Source: Sphingomonas sp. (GTDB lineage Bacteria; Pseudomonadota; Alphaproteobacteria; Sphingomonadales; Sphingomonadaceae). From it: a stretch of DNA of 52,258 bases. How positions within the stretch are numbered: position 1 is the first letter of the stretch; every line of letters begins with the position of its first letter. Below the pieces are notes generated by a model. The model saw only the letters and a program-made list of their open reading frames with translations. It had not been told where the DNA came from and did not search any database. This document shows positions 1 through 8,026 of this stretch, piece by piece. The DNA lies in the NCBI RefSeq assembly GCF_003248515.1, contig NZ_QFOB01000019.1:1-52258 (forward strand), written 5' to 3'. The position numbers were made by a program, and so were the translations under genes.

Positions 1-1
1 G

Positions 2-355
2 GACAGGCTGGAGGCGCAGGGGCTTTCGACGACGGTGGCGGACCTGCGCTTCGCCAAGCCGCTGGACAGCGATCTGATCCGCCGGCTGCTGGCCACGCAT
101 GAAGTGGCGATCACGGTGGAGGAGGGCGCGGTCGGCGGCCTCGGCGCGCATGTGCTGACGCTCGCCTCCGACGAGGGCCTGATCGATGCCGGCCTCAAGC
201 TGCGCACCCTGCGCCTGCCCGATACATTCCAGGACCACGACAAGCCCGATCGCCAATATGCCGAGGCCCGCCTCGACGCAGACGCCATGGTCGAAACCGT
301 CCTCACCGCTCTCCGATCCAATTCGGCGGCGATGTCGCGCGGGCAGATCGCTTGA
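2..355 (+). CDS. dxs: 1-deoxy-D-xylulose-5-phosphate synthase, C-terminal part (partial at window edge)
   Basis: The open frame enters from the left edge and ends at TGA 353-355. The roughly 117 visible residues match the C-terminal transketolase domain of DXS: a VADLRFAKPLD stretch, then VEEGAVGGLGAHV, then LPDTFQDHDKPDRQY and a final LDADAM segment. DXS condenses pyruvate and glyceraldehyde-3-phosphate in the first step of the MEP isoprenoid pathway, which feeds the squalene made by the hpn genes downstream. The catalytic TPP-binding part lies outside the window. The stop overlaps the TTG start of the next gene (TTGA), so the two are probably translationally coupled. Family assignment is firm; whether this is the only dxs copy in the genome cannot be seen. 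Confidence 0.93.
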   Translation, partial: DRLEAQGLSTTVADLRFAKPLDSDLIRRLLATHEVAITVEEGAVGGLGAHVLTLASDEGLIDAGLKLRTLRLPDTFQDHDKPDRQYAEARLDADAMVETVLTALRSNSAAMSRGQIA

Positions 356-798
356 AGGCTTGGGTCTTCGGGCTCGTCATGGTTGCTGATGCCGCGTCAG
401 CCGCCACGGGCACGCTCTCCGTGCGCGTCACCAACGTGCGTAACGCGAGGGGGCGCATCCATGTCGACATCTGCCCGGAGGCGAAATTTCTCAAGGATGA
501 TTGCCCCTATTCCGGCAGCGCGGCCGCCGAAGCGGGAACTGTGATCGTGCGGATCGAGGGCGTTCCCGAAGGGCGCTACGCCGCGCAACTGTTCCACGAC
601 GAGAATGGCAACGACAGGACCGATCGGGGCCTGTTCGGTATCCCGACCGAAGGCGTGGGCTTTTCCAACGACGCACCGATCCGGCTCGCGCCGCCGCGTT
701 TCGCCGATGCGGTGTTTGCGGTTCCGGGCGGTCCGCAGACCATTTCGGTGCGGATGCGCTATTTCACCGGCCCATCCGGCCCGCCAGAGCGGAAATAG
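352..798 (+). CDS. DUF2141 family secreted protein
   Basis: This 148-residue protein begins at a TTG that overlaps the dxs stop. Residues 1-17 form a short signal peptide (hydrophobic WVFGLVMVADAASA), so the product is probably periplasmic. The mature part resembles DUF2141: an N-terminal strand GTLSVRVTNVRNARGRIHVD, a central LFHDENGNDRTDRGLFGIP motif, then GVGFSNDA. The family is uncharacterised, predicted beta-rich, and often found beside carotenoid or isoprenoid genes. Here it sits between dxs and the hopanoid transporter hpnN, with a 6-bp gap to hpnN, so a role in lipid handling at the envelope is plausible but is only inferred from position. Confidence 0.82.
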   Translation: MKAWVFGLVMVADAASAATGTLSVRVTNVRNARGRIHVDICPEAKFLKDDCPYSGSAAAEAGTVIVRIEGVPEGRYAAQLFHDENGNDRTDRGLFGIPTEGVGFSNDAPIRLAPPRFADAVFAVPGGPQTISVRMRYFTGPSGPPERK

Positions 799-804
799 GC
801 CATC

Positions 805-3402
805 ATGGGCTGGGTGCAGAATCTGGTGATGGCCAGCGTCCGCCGGCCATGGCTGACGAGCCTCCTCTGCCTGGGGATCGCGATCCTTTCCGGCATGCTC
901 ACCGCCCATCGCTTCGCGATGACGACCGATACGGCGGCGCTGATTTCGAGCGATGTCGACTGGCGGCGCCAGGAACGGGCGATGGAGACCGCCTTTCCGC
1001 AACTGCGCGACAATATGCTGATCGTGGTGGATGGCGCCACGCCCGAACTGGCGGAGAGCGCGGCCGCCCGCCTCGCCGCGCGGCTGGGCGCGGATCGCAC
1101 GCATTTCCATCGCGTGTCGCGCCCGGACGGCGGCGATTTCTTCGCCCGCGAGGGGCTGCTTTTCTCCTCGCCCGAAGAGATACGCGCCACGACGGCGGCC
1201 CTGGTGGAGGCCCAGCCCCTGCTGGCGCCGCTCGCCGCCGATCCCAGCCTGCGCGGGATTGCCGGCGCGCTTTCGACGATGCTCGACGGTGTCGAAACGG
1301 GCGCCGCGTCGCTCGACCGGATCGATCCGGCGATGCGCGCGCTGGCGACCTCCGCGGAAGCCGCGCTGGCCGGCAAGCCCGCTTTCTTCTCCTGGCAGAC
1401 GCTGCTCGCGGAGAAGGGCGGCGCGACCCGCCCGCCGACGCGCCGGCTGATCCTCGTCCAGCCGGCGCTGGATCATGGCGCGCTGATGCCGGGAGAAGCG
1501 GCGAGCGCGGCGGTGGCGGCCGAGGCGCGCGCGCTGGGGCTGGATGCGGCGAGCGGCGTGCATATCGGCCTGACGGGCGAAGTGCCGCTGGCGGACGAGG
1601 AATTCGCCACGCTGCAGGAGAATATCGGCTTCGTGGCGGCGGTGATGCTGGCGGCGATGCTGCTCACCTTGTGGCTGGCGACGCGTTCGGTGCGGCTGGT
1701 GGCGGCGATCCTCGCCACGATCGTGGTGGGGCTGATCGCGACGATGGCGGCGGGCCTGGTCGTCGTCGGCCGGCTCAACCTGATCTCCGTGGCCTTCATC
1801 CCGCTGTTCGTGGGGCTGGGCGTCGATTTCGGCATCCAGATCTGCGTGCGGTTCAACGCCGAGCGGATCGAGGGCGCGCCCTTCGCCGATGCGATGGCCC
1901 GCGCCGCCGAAGCGCTCGGCACGCCCCTGCTGCTGGCGGCAGGCGCCATCGCGCTGGGCTTCTGCGCTTTCCTGCCCACCGCTTACGTGGGCATCGCCGA
2001 ACTGGGCGTGATCGCGGGGCTGGGCATGATCATCGCGCTCGCCTTCAGCCTGACGCTGCTGCCGGCGCTGATCCTGCTGCTTCGTCCCCCGCCGCCCACG
2101 CGGGAGATGGGCTTCGCGCGGCTGGCCCCGCTGGATCGGATGCTGGCGCGGCGACGGGGCGCGATCCTCGGCGCGTTCGGCCTGTCGATGGTGGCAAGCA
2201 TCGCGGCGCTTCCGTGGGTGGCGTTCGATTTCAACCCGCTTCACCTGCGCGATCCGGGCGCGCCGGCCATGCGCGCGTTGCTGGACCTGACCCGCGATCC
2301 GGATCGCACGCCGAACGTGATCGACGTGCTGGCGAAAAGCCCGGCCGAGGCGGCGGCTCTGGCGAGGCGCCTGTCCGCTCTGCCGGACGTGCGGCAGGTG
2401 GTTTCGCTCGACAGCTTCGTGCCGGAAGACCAGCCTGCCAAGCTCGCCATGCTTTCCGATGCGGCGATGCTGCTGGATCTGGTCGTCAATCCGCTGGATG
2501 TGGCGCCGGCGCCGGGCGACGCGGACGTGGCTTCGGCGCTGCGCGACGTGGCGGGCAGGCTGAAGCGGGCCGGGGCGTCCGGCGGGCGGACGGGGGCTGA
2601 TGCGATCCGGCTGGCCAATGCGTTCGCGCGGCTGGCTGACGGGGATGCGCCGGGCCGGGCGCGGTTCGGCGCGGCGGTGGTGCCTCCGCTGAACGTGATG
2701 CTCGATCAGATCCGCGCCACGCTCCAGGCCGGGCCGGTGACGGCGGCCGACCTTCCGGCCGATCTGCGGCGCGACTGGGTGGCGCCGGACGGCCATGCGC
2801 GGCTCCAGCTCTTTCCGAGCGGCGATGCCGGCGACAATCGCACCCTGCGCCGGTTCCGCGCGGCGGTCGCCACGGTGACACCCGCCATTTCCGGCCTGCC
2901 TGTGGCGACGCAGGCCGCAGCGGGAACGGTGGCGGGTGCCTTCGTGCAGGCCGGCATCATCGCCTTCGCGCTTGTCAGCCTGCTGCTGTTCGCGGTGCTG
3001 CGCGACGTGCGCGAAGTGGCGTTCACGCTTGCGCCGATCATCCTTTCGATCTTTCTGACGCTGGGAACGTGCGTGCTCATCGGCCAGCCGATCAATTTCG
3101 CCAATATCGTCGCCTTCCCGCTCTTGTTCGGGATCGGCGTGGCCTTTCACATCTATTTCGTCATGGCGTGGCGGCGGGGCGAGACGGCGCTGCTGCAATC
3201 GAGCCTGGCGCGCGCGATCCTGTTCAGCGCGCTGGCGACCGGCACGGCATTTGGCAGCCTGTGGCTGTCGCGGCATCCCGGCACGGCGAGCATGGGCAAG
3301 ATCCTGATGATCTCGCTCGTCTGGACGCTGATCTGCGCGCTGATCTTCGAGCCGGCCCTGCTGGGGCCGCCTCGTCAGCGCGAGGGCGGCGCTTCCGGCT
3401 GA
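805..3402 (+). CDS. hpnN: Hopanoid-associated RND/MMPL transporter HpnN
   Basis: This 865-residue protein has the two-fold RND/MMPL layout. TM1 lies near residues 14-33. A large periplasmic domain follows, then a bundle of membrane helices from about 273 to 435 containing GLGVDFGIQICV. A second periplasmic domain comes next, and a second bundle from about 710 containing PLLFGIGVAFHIYFVMAWRRGE. In Rhodopseudomonas, HpnN is needed to move hopanoids from the inner to the outer membrane; that role is assigned here by family and context. It follows dxs and DUF2141 in one strand with a 6-bp gap. Its 3' end overlaps the convergent mlaA by 28 bp, next to the two Mla-type lipid transport genes. Confidence 0.93.
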   Translation: MGWVQNLVMASVRRPWLTSLLCLGIAILSGMLTAHRFAMTTDTAALISSDVDWRRQERAMETAFPQLRDNMLIVVDGATPELAESAAARLAARLGADRTHFHRVSRPDGGDFFAREGLLFSSPEEIRATTAALVEAQPLLAPLAADPSLRGIAGALSTMLDGVETGAASLDRIDPAMRALATSAEAALAGKPAFFSWQTLLAEKGGATRPPTRRLILVQPALDHGALMPGEAASAAVAAEARALGLDAASGVHIGLTGEVPLADEEFATLQENIGFVAAVMLAAMLLTLWLATRSVRLVAAILATIVVGLIATMAAGLVVVGRLNLISVAFIPLFVGLGVDFGIQICVRFNAERIEGAPFADAMARAAEALGTPLLLAAGAIALGFCAFLPTAYVGIAELGVIAGLGMIIALAFSLTLLPALILLLRPPPPTREMGFARLAPLDRMLARRRGAILGAFGLSMVASIAALPWVAFDFNPLHLRDPGAPAMRALLDLTRDPDRTPNVIDVLAKSPAEAAALARRLSALPDVRQVVSLDSFVPEDQPAKLAMLSDAAMLLDLVVNPLDVAPAPGDADVASALRDVAGRLKRAGASGGRTGADAIRLANAFARLADGDAPGRARFGAAVVPPLNVMLDQIRATLQAGPVTAADLPADLRRDWVAPDGHARLQLFPSGDAGDNRTLRRFRAAVATVTPAISGLPVATQAAAGTVAGAFVQAGIIAFALVSLLLFAVLRDVREVAFTLAPIILSIFLTLGTCVLIGQPINFANIVAFPLLFGIGVAFHIYFVMAWRRGETALLQSSLARAILFSALATGTAFGSLWLSRHPGTASMGKILMISLVWTLICALIFEPALLGPPRQREGGASG

Positions 3403-4337
3403 GGCGGAGCTACGTCGGCGGGAGGCTGCACGTTGGCGGGATCGGTGGCGGGCGCGGGGGGCGCCGCCGGATCGGCGAGGGGATCGAGGGGCGTCGCTGG
3501 CGATGGGGCCTGCCCGCTTTCCGGGGCTCCCGCCGGATCGATCATGGGATCGGGATCGAGCATCGGATCGCCGAGGTCGGCCGCCTCGCCGGGCAGATTG
3601 CGCCCCTTGGCCTTGAGGCCGGCGATTTCGGAGGCGCGCGTCTGGAGATAGGCTGAGCGCAGCGTGGCATAGGGATCCAGCGCGGTGCGATAGAGGGCGT
3701 TCAGCTCGTCATCCGCCTCGGCCCGCTGATCCAGTCCGGTGAGCACGCCCTTTGCGACCTGATAATCCGTGCGATCGAAGGGTGAGCCGACGGCGAGGGG
3801 CAGAACCAGCCCGTCACCCGTTCCACCGATCAGATCGCGCAGCGTGCTTGGCCCCAGGACGGGCACGAAGATGAAGGGGCCGGGCTTCACGCCATAATAG
3901 CCCAGCGTATCGCCGAAGCCGTTCGGCCTGTGCGGCAGCTTTTCCGGCGTGGCCACGTCGATCAGGCCGCCCACGCCCAGCGTGGAATTGATCGCGAAGC
4001 GGCCGAACGTGCGCATCGCGCGGCCGGGACGCAGCTGGAGCACGTCGTTCACGAACACGATCGGCTCGCCGAGATTGCTGAACACGTTGCGGATGCCCGA
4101 GCGGACGACCCTGGGCACGACATGGCGATAGCCCAGCGCCACCGGGCGCAGCACCGCCTTGTCCAGCTTCTGGAACACACGGAACATCGTCCGGTTGAAC
4201 CCTTCCCACGGATCGCCGGGGGCATGTTGCGGCCGGGCGGGGCGGGCTTGCCCGGTCGGCTGGGGCGGCTGGGCCGGCAGCGTGGCGACCGGCGCGATCA
4301 CCAGACACAGGGCGATGATCCGCGCGGGGCCCCTCAC
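3375..4337 (-). CDS. mlaA: MlaA/VacJ family lipid-trafficking protein
   Basis: The 320-residue product carries a MlaA domain from about residue 42 (DPWEGFNRTMFRVFQ) through the NVFSNLGEP, FGRFAINSTLGVGGL and GFGDTLGYYGVKPGP motifs to about residue 200. MlaA is an outer-membrane component that passes lipids from the outer leaflet to periplasmic MlaC. The N-terminus looks like a signal sequence, but no proper lipobox cysteine is present: the only early Cys (residue 11) follows Leu inside the hydrophobic core. The last 60 residues are Pro/Ala/Asp-rich. It starts at a GTG overlapping the hpnM stop (GTGA), forming a two-gene unit. Alone it would be called MlaA; beside hpnN and hpnM a hopanoid-related role is likely. 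Confidence 0.9.
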   Translation of the reverse strand: MRGPARIIALCLVIAPVATLPAQPPQPTGQARPARPQHAPGDPWEGFNRTMFRVFQKLDKAVLRPVALGYRHVVPRVVRSGIRNVFSNLGEPIVFVNDVLQLRPGRAMRTFGRFAINSTLGVGGLIDVATPEKLPHRPNGFGDTLGYYGVKPGPFIFVPVLGPSTLRDLIGGTGDGLVLPLAVGSPFDRTDYQVAKGVLTGLDQRAEADDELNALYRTALDPYATLRSAYLQTRASEIAGLKAKGRNLPGEAADLGDPMLDPDPMIDPAGAPESGQAPSPATPLDPLADPAAPPAPATDPANVQPPADVAPPQPEAPPSR

Positions 4338-4933
4338 CCGCTGGTCTTCGCGTTCAGGGCCTCGATATGCTGGATCAGCGCCTTGGCGCCGCCGCGTTGC
4401 AGCACGGTGGCGAAATCGGCGCGGCGCGTGGCGAGCTGGCTGATCGCGTCGCGATAGAAGACGTCGATGATCTTCCAGCCGCCGGCCGACTGGCGCAGGC
4501 GATAGGCGATCGCCGTGGGCTTGCCGCCGGACGCGACGAGGCTGGTCCGCACCAGCCGATCGGTGCCGCGCGCCTGATCGTTCGGATCGACGATGATGCG
4601 CTCGCCGGACCAGCTATCGAAATTGTCGGCATATTGGGCGATCGTCATCTTCCGAAACGCGGCGAGCAGGGCCGCCTGATCCTGGGGCGAAAGGCCCGGC
4701 CACGCGCTTCCCACCACCAGCCTGGTCATCAGCGGCAGATCGAAGCTGCGATCCACGATCGGGCCGATGATCGCCTCCCGCCCGCGCTGGCCGGCGCCCT
4801 TGCCGGCCTTCATTGTAGCGATCAGGCCATCGCTGAGCGCCTGTACGGGGGCGCTGGCCGGGGCCTGCGAAAGGGCCGGGGCCAGGGGGGATATCAGGCA
4901 GGCCAAGGCCATGCCGATCATCGAATGACGCAT
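4334..4933 (-). CDS. hpnM: MlaC/Ttg2D-type periplasmic lipid-binding protein, HpnM
   Basis: About 199 residues from the ATG at 4933. This start is preferred over an upstream in-frame one because it puts a signal peptide (MIGMALACLISPLAPALSQA) at the N-terminus. The body matches MlaC/Ttg2: DRSFDLPLMTRLVVGSAW, FRKMTIAQYADNFDSW, then GWKIIDVFYRDAISQL. MlaC proteins shuttle phospholipid across the periplasm; the version in hopanoid clusters is called HpnM. It is cotranscribed with mlaA (4-bp overlap) and diverges from ispH across a 145-bp gap. No MlaF, MlaE or MlaD (the inner-membrane ABC partner) lies in the window, so the pair may work with HpnN or with an Mla complex encoded elsewhere. Confidence 0.88.
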   Translation of the reverse strand: MRHSMIGMALACLISPLAPALSQAPASAPVQALSDGLIATMKAGKGAGQRGREAIIGPIVDRSFDLPLMTRLVVGSAWPGLSPQDQAALLAAFRKMTIAQYADNFDSWSGERIIVDPNDQARGTDRLVRTSLVASGGKPTAIAYRLRQSAGGWKIIDVFYRDAISQLATRRADFATVLQRGGAKALIQHIEALNAKTSG

Positions 4934-5078
4934 CGAAAATACTCGTTCGCTTCGCTGGCGGCCGCGATAGCGCCGCCAGACAGACAGGTCCATCGGCGTG
5001 CGGTGCAACATAATGCTTTTGCCACGCACAACCTCGCGCTAATTAGGATAACCGGCCTGAGCAGGGGGCGCAGGCGCG

Positions 5079-6101
5079 GTGAATGACTGCGATGGAGGTC
5101 GCGTGACCGGTTCCTTAAGCTCCCCCTCTCCCGATCCGAACAGCGATAGACTGCAAATCCTTCTGGCCCAGCCGCGCGGTTTCTGCGCCGGGGTGGTCCG
5201 CGCGATCGATATCGTGGAGAAGGCGCTGGATCGCTATCAGGCGCCCGTCTACGTCCGGCATGAGATCGTCCATAACCGCCATGTCGTCGATCGGCTGCGC
5301 GGCAAGGGCGCAGTCTTCGTCGAGGATCTTTCGGAGATCCCGGCCGGCTCGGTCACCATTTTCAGCGCGCATGGCGTCGCGCGGTCCGTGCAGGAAGAGG
5401 CGAAGCTGCGCCAGCTGCCGACCCTGGATGCGACCTGCCCGCTCGTCACTAAGGTCCATGTCCAGGGCCGCCGCTATGCGAAGGGCGGGCGGGATCTGGT
5501 GCTGGTGGGCCATGCCGGCCATGCCGAGGTGGTCGGCACGATGGGGCAGATCGATGCGCCGATCCATCTCGTCTCCACCGTCGAGGATGTGGAAGGGCTG
5601 CCGATCGATCCCGACAAGCCGATCGCCTACATCACCCAGACCACGCTGAGCGTGGACGATACGCGATCGATCATCGCCGCGCTCCATGCGCGCTTCAGCG
5701 ATGTCGAGGGGCCGGACGTCTCCGAAATCTGCTATGCCACACAGAACCGGCAGACGGCCGTGCGCGCGCTGGCGCGGACCAGCGATCTGCTGATCGTCGT
5801 CGGTGCGCGCAACAGTTCCAATTCCAGCCGCCTGCGCGAAATCGGCGACGAGATGGGCGTGCCGAGCTATCTCGTCGACGATGGCGACGGCGTCGATCCG
5901 GCATGGCTGGAGGGTGTCTCCACTGTCGGCCTCACGGCGGGTGCCTCGGCGCCCGACGAACTGGTGCAGAGCGTGATCGCGGCGCTCGGCCGGATCCGCC
6001 CCGTCGAGGTGCGCACACTGGACGGCGTGGAAGAAAAGGTGGAGTTCAGCCTCCCGCCCGAATTGCGGCACCCCGTCGCCACCCCAGAATCCGTCGAGTA
6101 G
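5079..6101 (+). CDS. ispH: 4-hydroxy-3-methylbut-2-enyl diphosphate reductase
   Basis: IspH is the last MEP pathway enzyme: it reduces HMBPP to IPP and DMAPP with an Fe-S cluster. The three cluster cysteines are visible as GFCAGV (C36), DATCPLVTK (C120) and EICYATQNRQ (C218). The GHAGHAEVVGTMGQ and GARNSSNSSRL substrate-site motifs are also present. Length (340 aa) is normal, allowing for about 25 extra residues at the start. Two in-frame GTG starts are possible: 5079, used here, or 5103, which has GGAGG about 4 nt upstream. The stop is 8 bp before hpnH, implying cotranscription with the first hopanoid side-chain enzyme, as in Zymomonas-type clusters. Confidence 0.96.
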   Translation: MNDCDGGRVTGSLSSPSPDPNSDRLQILLAQPRGFCAGVVRAIDIVEKALDRYQAPVYVRHEIVHNRHVVDRLRGKGAVFVEDLSEIPAGSVTIFSAHGVARSVQEEAKLRQLPTLDATCPLVTKVHVQGRRYAKGGRDLVLVGHAGHAEVVGTMGQIDAPIHLVSTVEDVEGLPIDPDKPIAYITQTTLSVDDTRSIIAALHARFSDVEGPDVSEICYATQNRQTAVRALARTSDLLIVVGARNSSNSSRLREIGDEMGVPSYLVDDGDGVDPAWLEGVSTVGLTAGASAPDELVQSVIAALGRIRPVEVRTLDGVEEKVEFSLPPELRHPVATPESVE

Positions 6102-6109
6102 GTTTTCGT

Positions 6110-7261
6110 ATGACGTTGCCCCTCAGCCAGATCGCCCGCCTCGGCGCCTATACGCTCCGCCAGCATATCAAGGGCGGGCGTTACCCGCTGGTGCTGATGC
6201 TGGAGCCGCTGCTCCGCTGCAACCTCGCCTGCAAGGGTTGCGGAAAGATCGACTATCCGGACGCGATCCTGAACCAGCGGCTCAGCTATGAGCAGTGCAT
6301 GGAGGCGATCGACGATTGCGGCGCGCCGGCCGTCTCGATCGCCGGGGGCGAACCCCTGCTGCATCGTGACATGCCCCGGATCGTGAAAGGCTATATCGCG
6401 AAGAAGAAATTCGTGATCCTTTGCACGAACGCGCTGCTGCTGAAGAAGAAGATCGACGATTACGAGCCTTCGCCGTTCTTCACCTGGTCGATCCATCTGG
6501 ATGGCGATCAGGCCATGCACGACAAGGCGGTGTGCCAGGACGGCGTGTATGATGCCGCCAAGGAGGCGATCGCGCTCGCCAAGGCGAAGGGATTCCGCGT
6601 GCAGATCAACTGCACCGTGTTCGACGGCGCCGATCCGGAGCGGGTGGCGGCCTTCTTCGACGATATGGAGGCGAGCGGCGTGGAGATCACCATCTCGCCC
6701 GGCTATGCCTATGAGCGCGCGCCCGATCAGGAGCATTTCCTGAATCGCGAGCGGACCAAGAATTTCTTCCGGGATGTCTTCGCGCGCGGCAAGGGCGGCA
6801 AGGCCTGGACCTTCACCAATTCGCCCCTGTTCCTCGATTTCCTCGCGGGTAACCAGACCTATGAGTGCACGCCCTGGTCGATGCCGCTGCGCACCGTCTT
6901 CGGCTGGCAGAAGCCCTGCTATCTGGTGGGCGAGGGCTATGTCGATACGTTCCGCGAGCTGATGGAAGGCACGGACTGGGACGATTACGGCGTCGGCAAA
7001 TATGAGAAATGCGCCGATTGCATGGTGCATTGCGGCTTCGAGGGGACGGCGGCGACCGATTCGATCCGGCATCCCCTGAAGCTGCTGAAGATCGCGATGA
7101 AGGGTGTCCGCACCGAAGGGCCGCTCCAGCCCGACATCGATCTTTCGCGCCAGCGCCCGGCCGAGCATGTCCATTCGACCCATGTCGAAAAGGAGCTCGA
7201 GAAGATCCGGATCGCCAATCCCAAGGCCGGCAAGCGGGTGGTGGACGTCATCAAGGCCTGA
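6110..7261 (+). CDS. hpnH: Adenosyl-hopene transferase HpnH (radical SAM)
   Basis: A 383-residue radical SAM enzyme starting at ATG 6110. The cluster motif CNLACKGC gives C37, C41 and C44, and the SIAGGEPLLH stretch is the usual glycine-rich SAM contact. The C-terminal part has further cysteines (KCADCMVHCGFEG), as in the HpnH family. HpnH adds the adenosyl group of SAM to diploptene to give adenosylhopane, the first step of side-chain elongation. The frame is open further upstream into ispH, but family similarity begins at MTLPLSQIARLGAYTL. It follows ispH by 8 bp and converges on hpnG; a short GC hairpin (7263-7278) lies just after its stop. Confidence 0.95.
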   Translation: MTLPLSQIARLGAYTLRQHIKGGRYPLVLMLEPLLRCNLACKGCGKIDYPDAILNQRLSYEQCMEAIDDCGAPAVSIAGGEPLLHRDMPRIVKGYIAKKKFVILCTNALLLKKKIDDYEPSPFFTWSIHLDGDQAMHDKAVCQDGVYDAAKEAIALAKAKGFRVQINCTVFDGADPERVAAFFDDMEASGVEITISPGYAYERAPDQEHFLNRERTKNFFRDVFARGKGGKAWTFTNSPLFLDFLAGNQTYECTPWSMPLRTVFGWQKPCYLVGEGYVDTFRELMEGTDWDDYGVGKYEKCADCMVHCGFEGTAATDSIRHPLKLLKIAMKGVRTEGPLQPDIDLSRQRPAEHVHSTHVEKELEKIRIANPKAGKRVVDVIKA

Positions 7262-7262
7262 T

Positions 7263-7278
7263 CCCGCCTGCCGGCGGG
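7263..7278. terminator. GC hairpin between convergent hpnH and hpnG
   Basis: CCCGCC and GGCGGG pair around a TGCC loop immediately after the hpnH stop. There is no T tract, so a terminator role is only suggested by the position at the end of the ispH-hpnH unit. Confidence 0.3.
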
Positions 7279-7360
7279 AGGAGAGCGGGCCAGCGACGCC
7301 CCGCCGATGCGCTCTCCGTGCGCCGCCAATGCGCTCTTCCGCGCGTTGGCAAGGCGCCTC

Positions 7361-8026
7361 TCAGATGGCGCCGGGAAAGCCCATGCGCGGCCCGACCAGA
7401 GCGGCGCCGTGGCCCAGCGCGCGAAATGCCTTGGCGAAGCCCGCCATCGTTCGCGTGAAATCGGGGATCTGCGTGGGGCGGGCGGCGAGCGAGCGGAGCA
7501 TCGCGGCGCCATCCATCGTGCCATCCGGCTTCATGCAGACGGTGATGGCGTGGGGCAGGAGATGATCCACACCGTCCGAGATGCAGCGCAGGATCGTGAA
7601 GGGCAGGCCATGCGCGGCCGCGATGCGCGCGGCGACATGGCTTTCCATATCGACGGCGAGCGCCCCGTGCTTCGTGCCCAGCGCCCGCTTTTCCGCCACC
7701 GTATCGATCATGCGGCCATCGGCGAAGAAGCCGCCGATGCGGGCCGCCGGCAGCCGGGCCACCAGCGCATCGCGCCAGGCCGGATCGCAGGCGAGATCGA
7801 AGCCGCCCGCGATGCGATCACCCACCACCCAGTCCCCGATCGCGAGGCCATCGGCCAGCGCGCCGGTGAGGCCGAAGCTGATGATGCCGATCGCGCCGAC
7901 GGCGGCCGCATCCAGCGCGATGGCGAGGCCGGCGGCATCGCCGCCACCGGCGACGGTGACCACCCCCGGCTGCCGGATGAGCGCGGCCTCACGATTGAAG
8001 CCTGTGGCCGCGATGACATGGCTCAC
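7361..8026 (-). CDS. hpnG: Hopanoid-associated nucleoside phosphorylase HpnG
   Basis: A 221-residue phosphorylase/nucleosidase of the MTA/SAH nucleosidase fold. The start is GTG 8026, which overlaps the shc stop (GTGA); similarity begins at VSHVIAATGFNREAAL. Family marks include the VTVAGGG segment, IISFGLTGALADGL, and AVDMESHVAARIAAAHGLPF with the active-site DMES loop, followed by ILRCISDGVDH. HpnG releases adenine from adenosylhopane to give ribosylhopane, acting right after HpnH. It is the last gene of the seven-gene hpnA-to-hpnG chain on the minus strand. The longer open frame up to 8443 is antisense-like noise inside shc. Confidence 0.92.
   Translation of the reverse strand: MSHVIAATGFNREAALIRQPGVVTVAGGGDAAGLAIALDAAAVGAIGIISFGLTGALADGLAIGDWVVGDRIAGGFDLACDPAWRDALVARLPAARIGGFFADGRMIDTVAEKRALGTKHGALAVDMESHVAARIAAAHGLPFTILRCISDGVDHLLPHAITVCMKPDGTMDGAAMLRSLAARPTQIPDFTRTMAGFAKAFRALGHGAALVGPRMGFPGAI

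Noticed and set aside
397..3276. Long minus-strand open frame (about 959 codons) opposite hpnN
   Set aside because: Its product is very rich in Arg/Gln/His/Gly, without family features, and it is the antisense mirror of hpnN; strong third-position G/C bias makes such frames common here.
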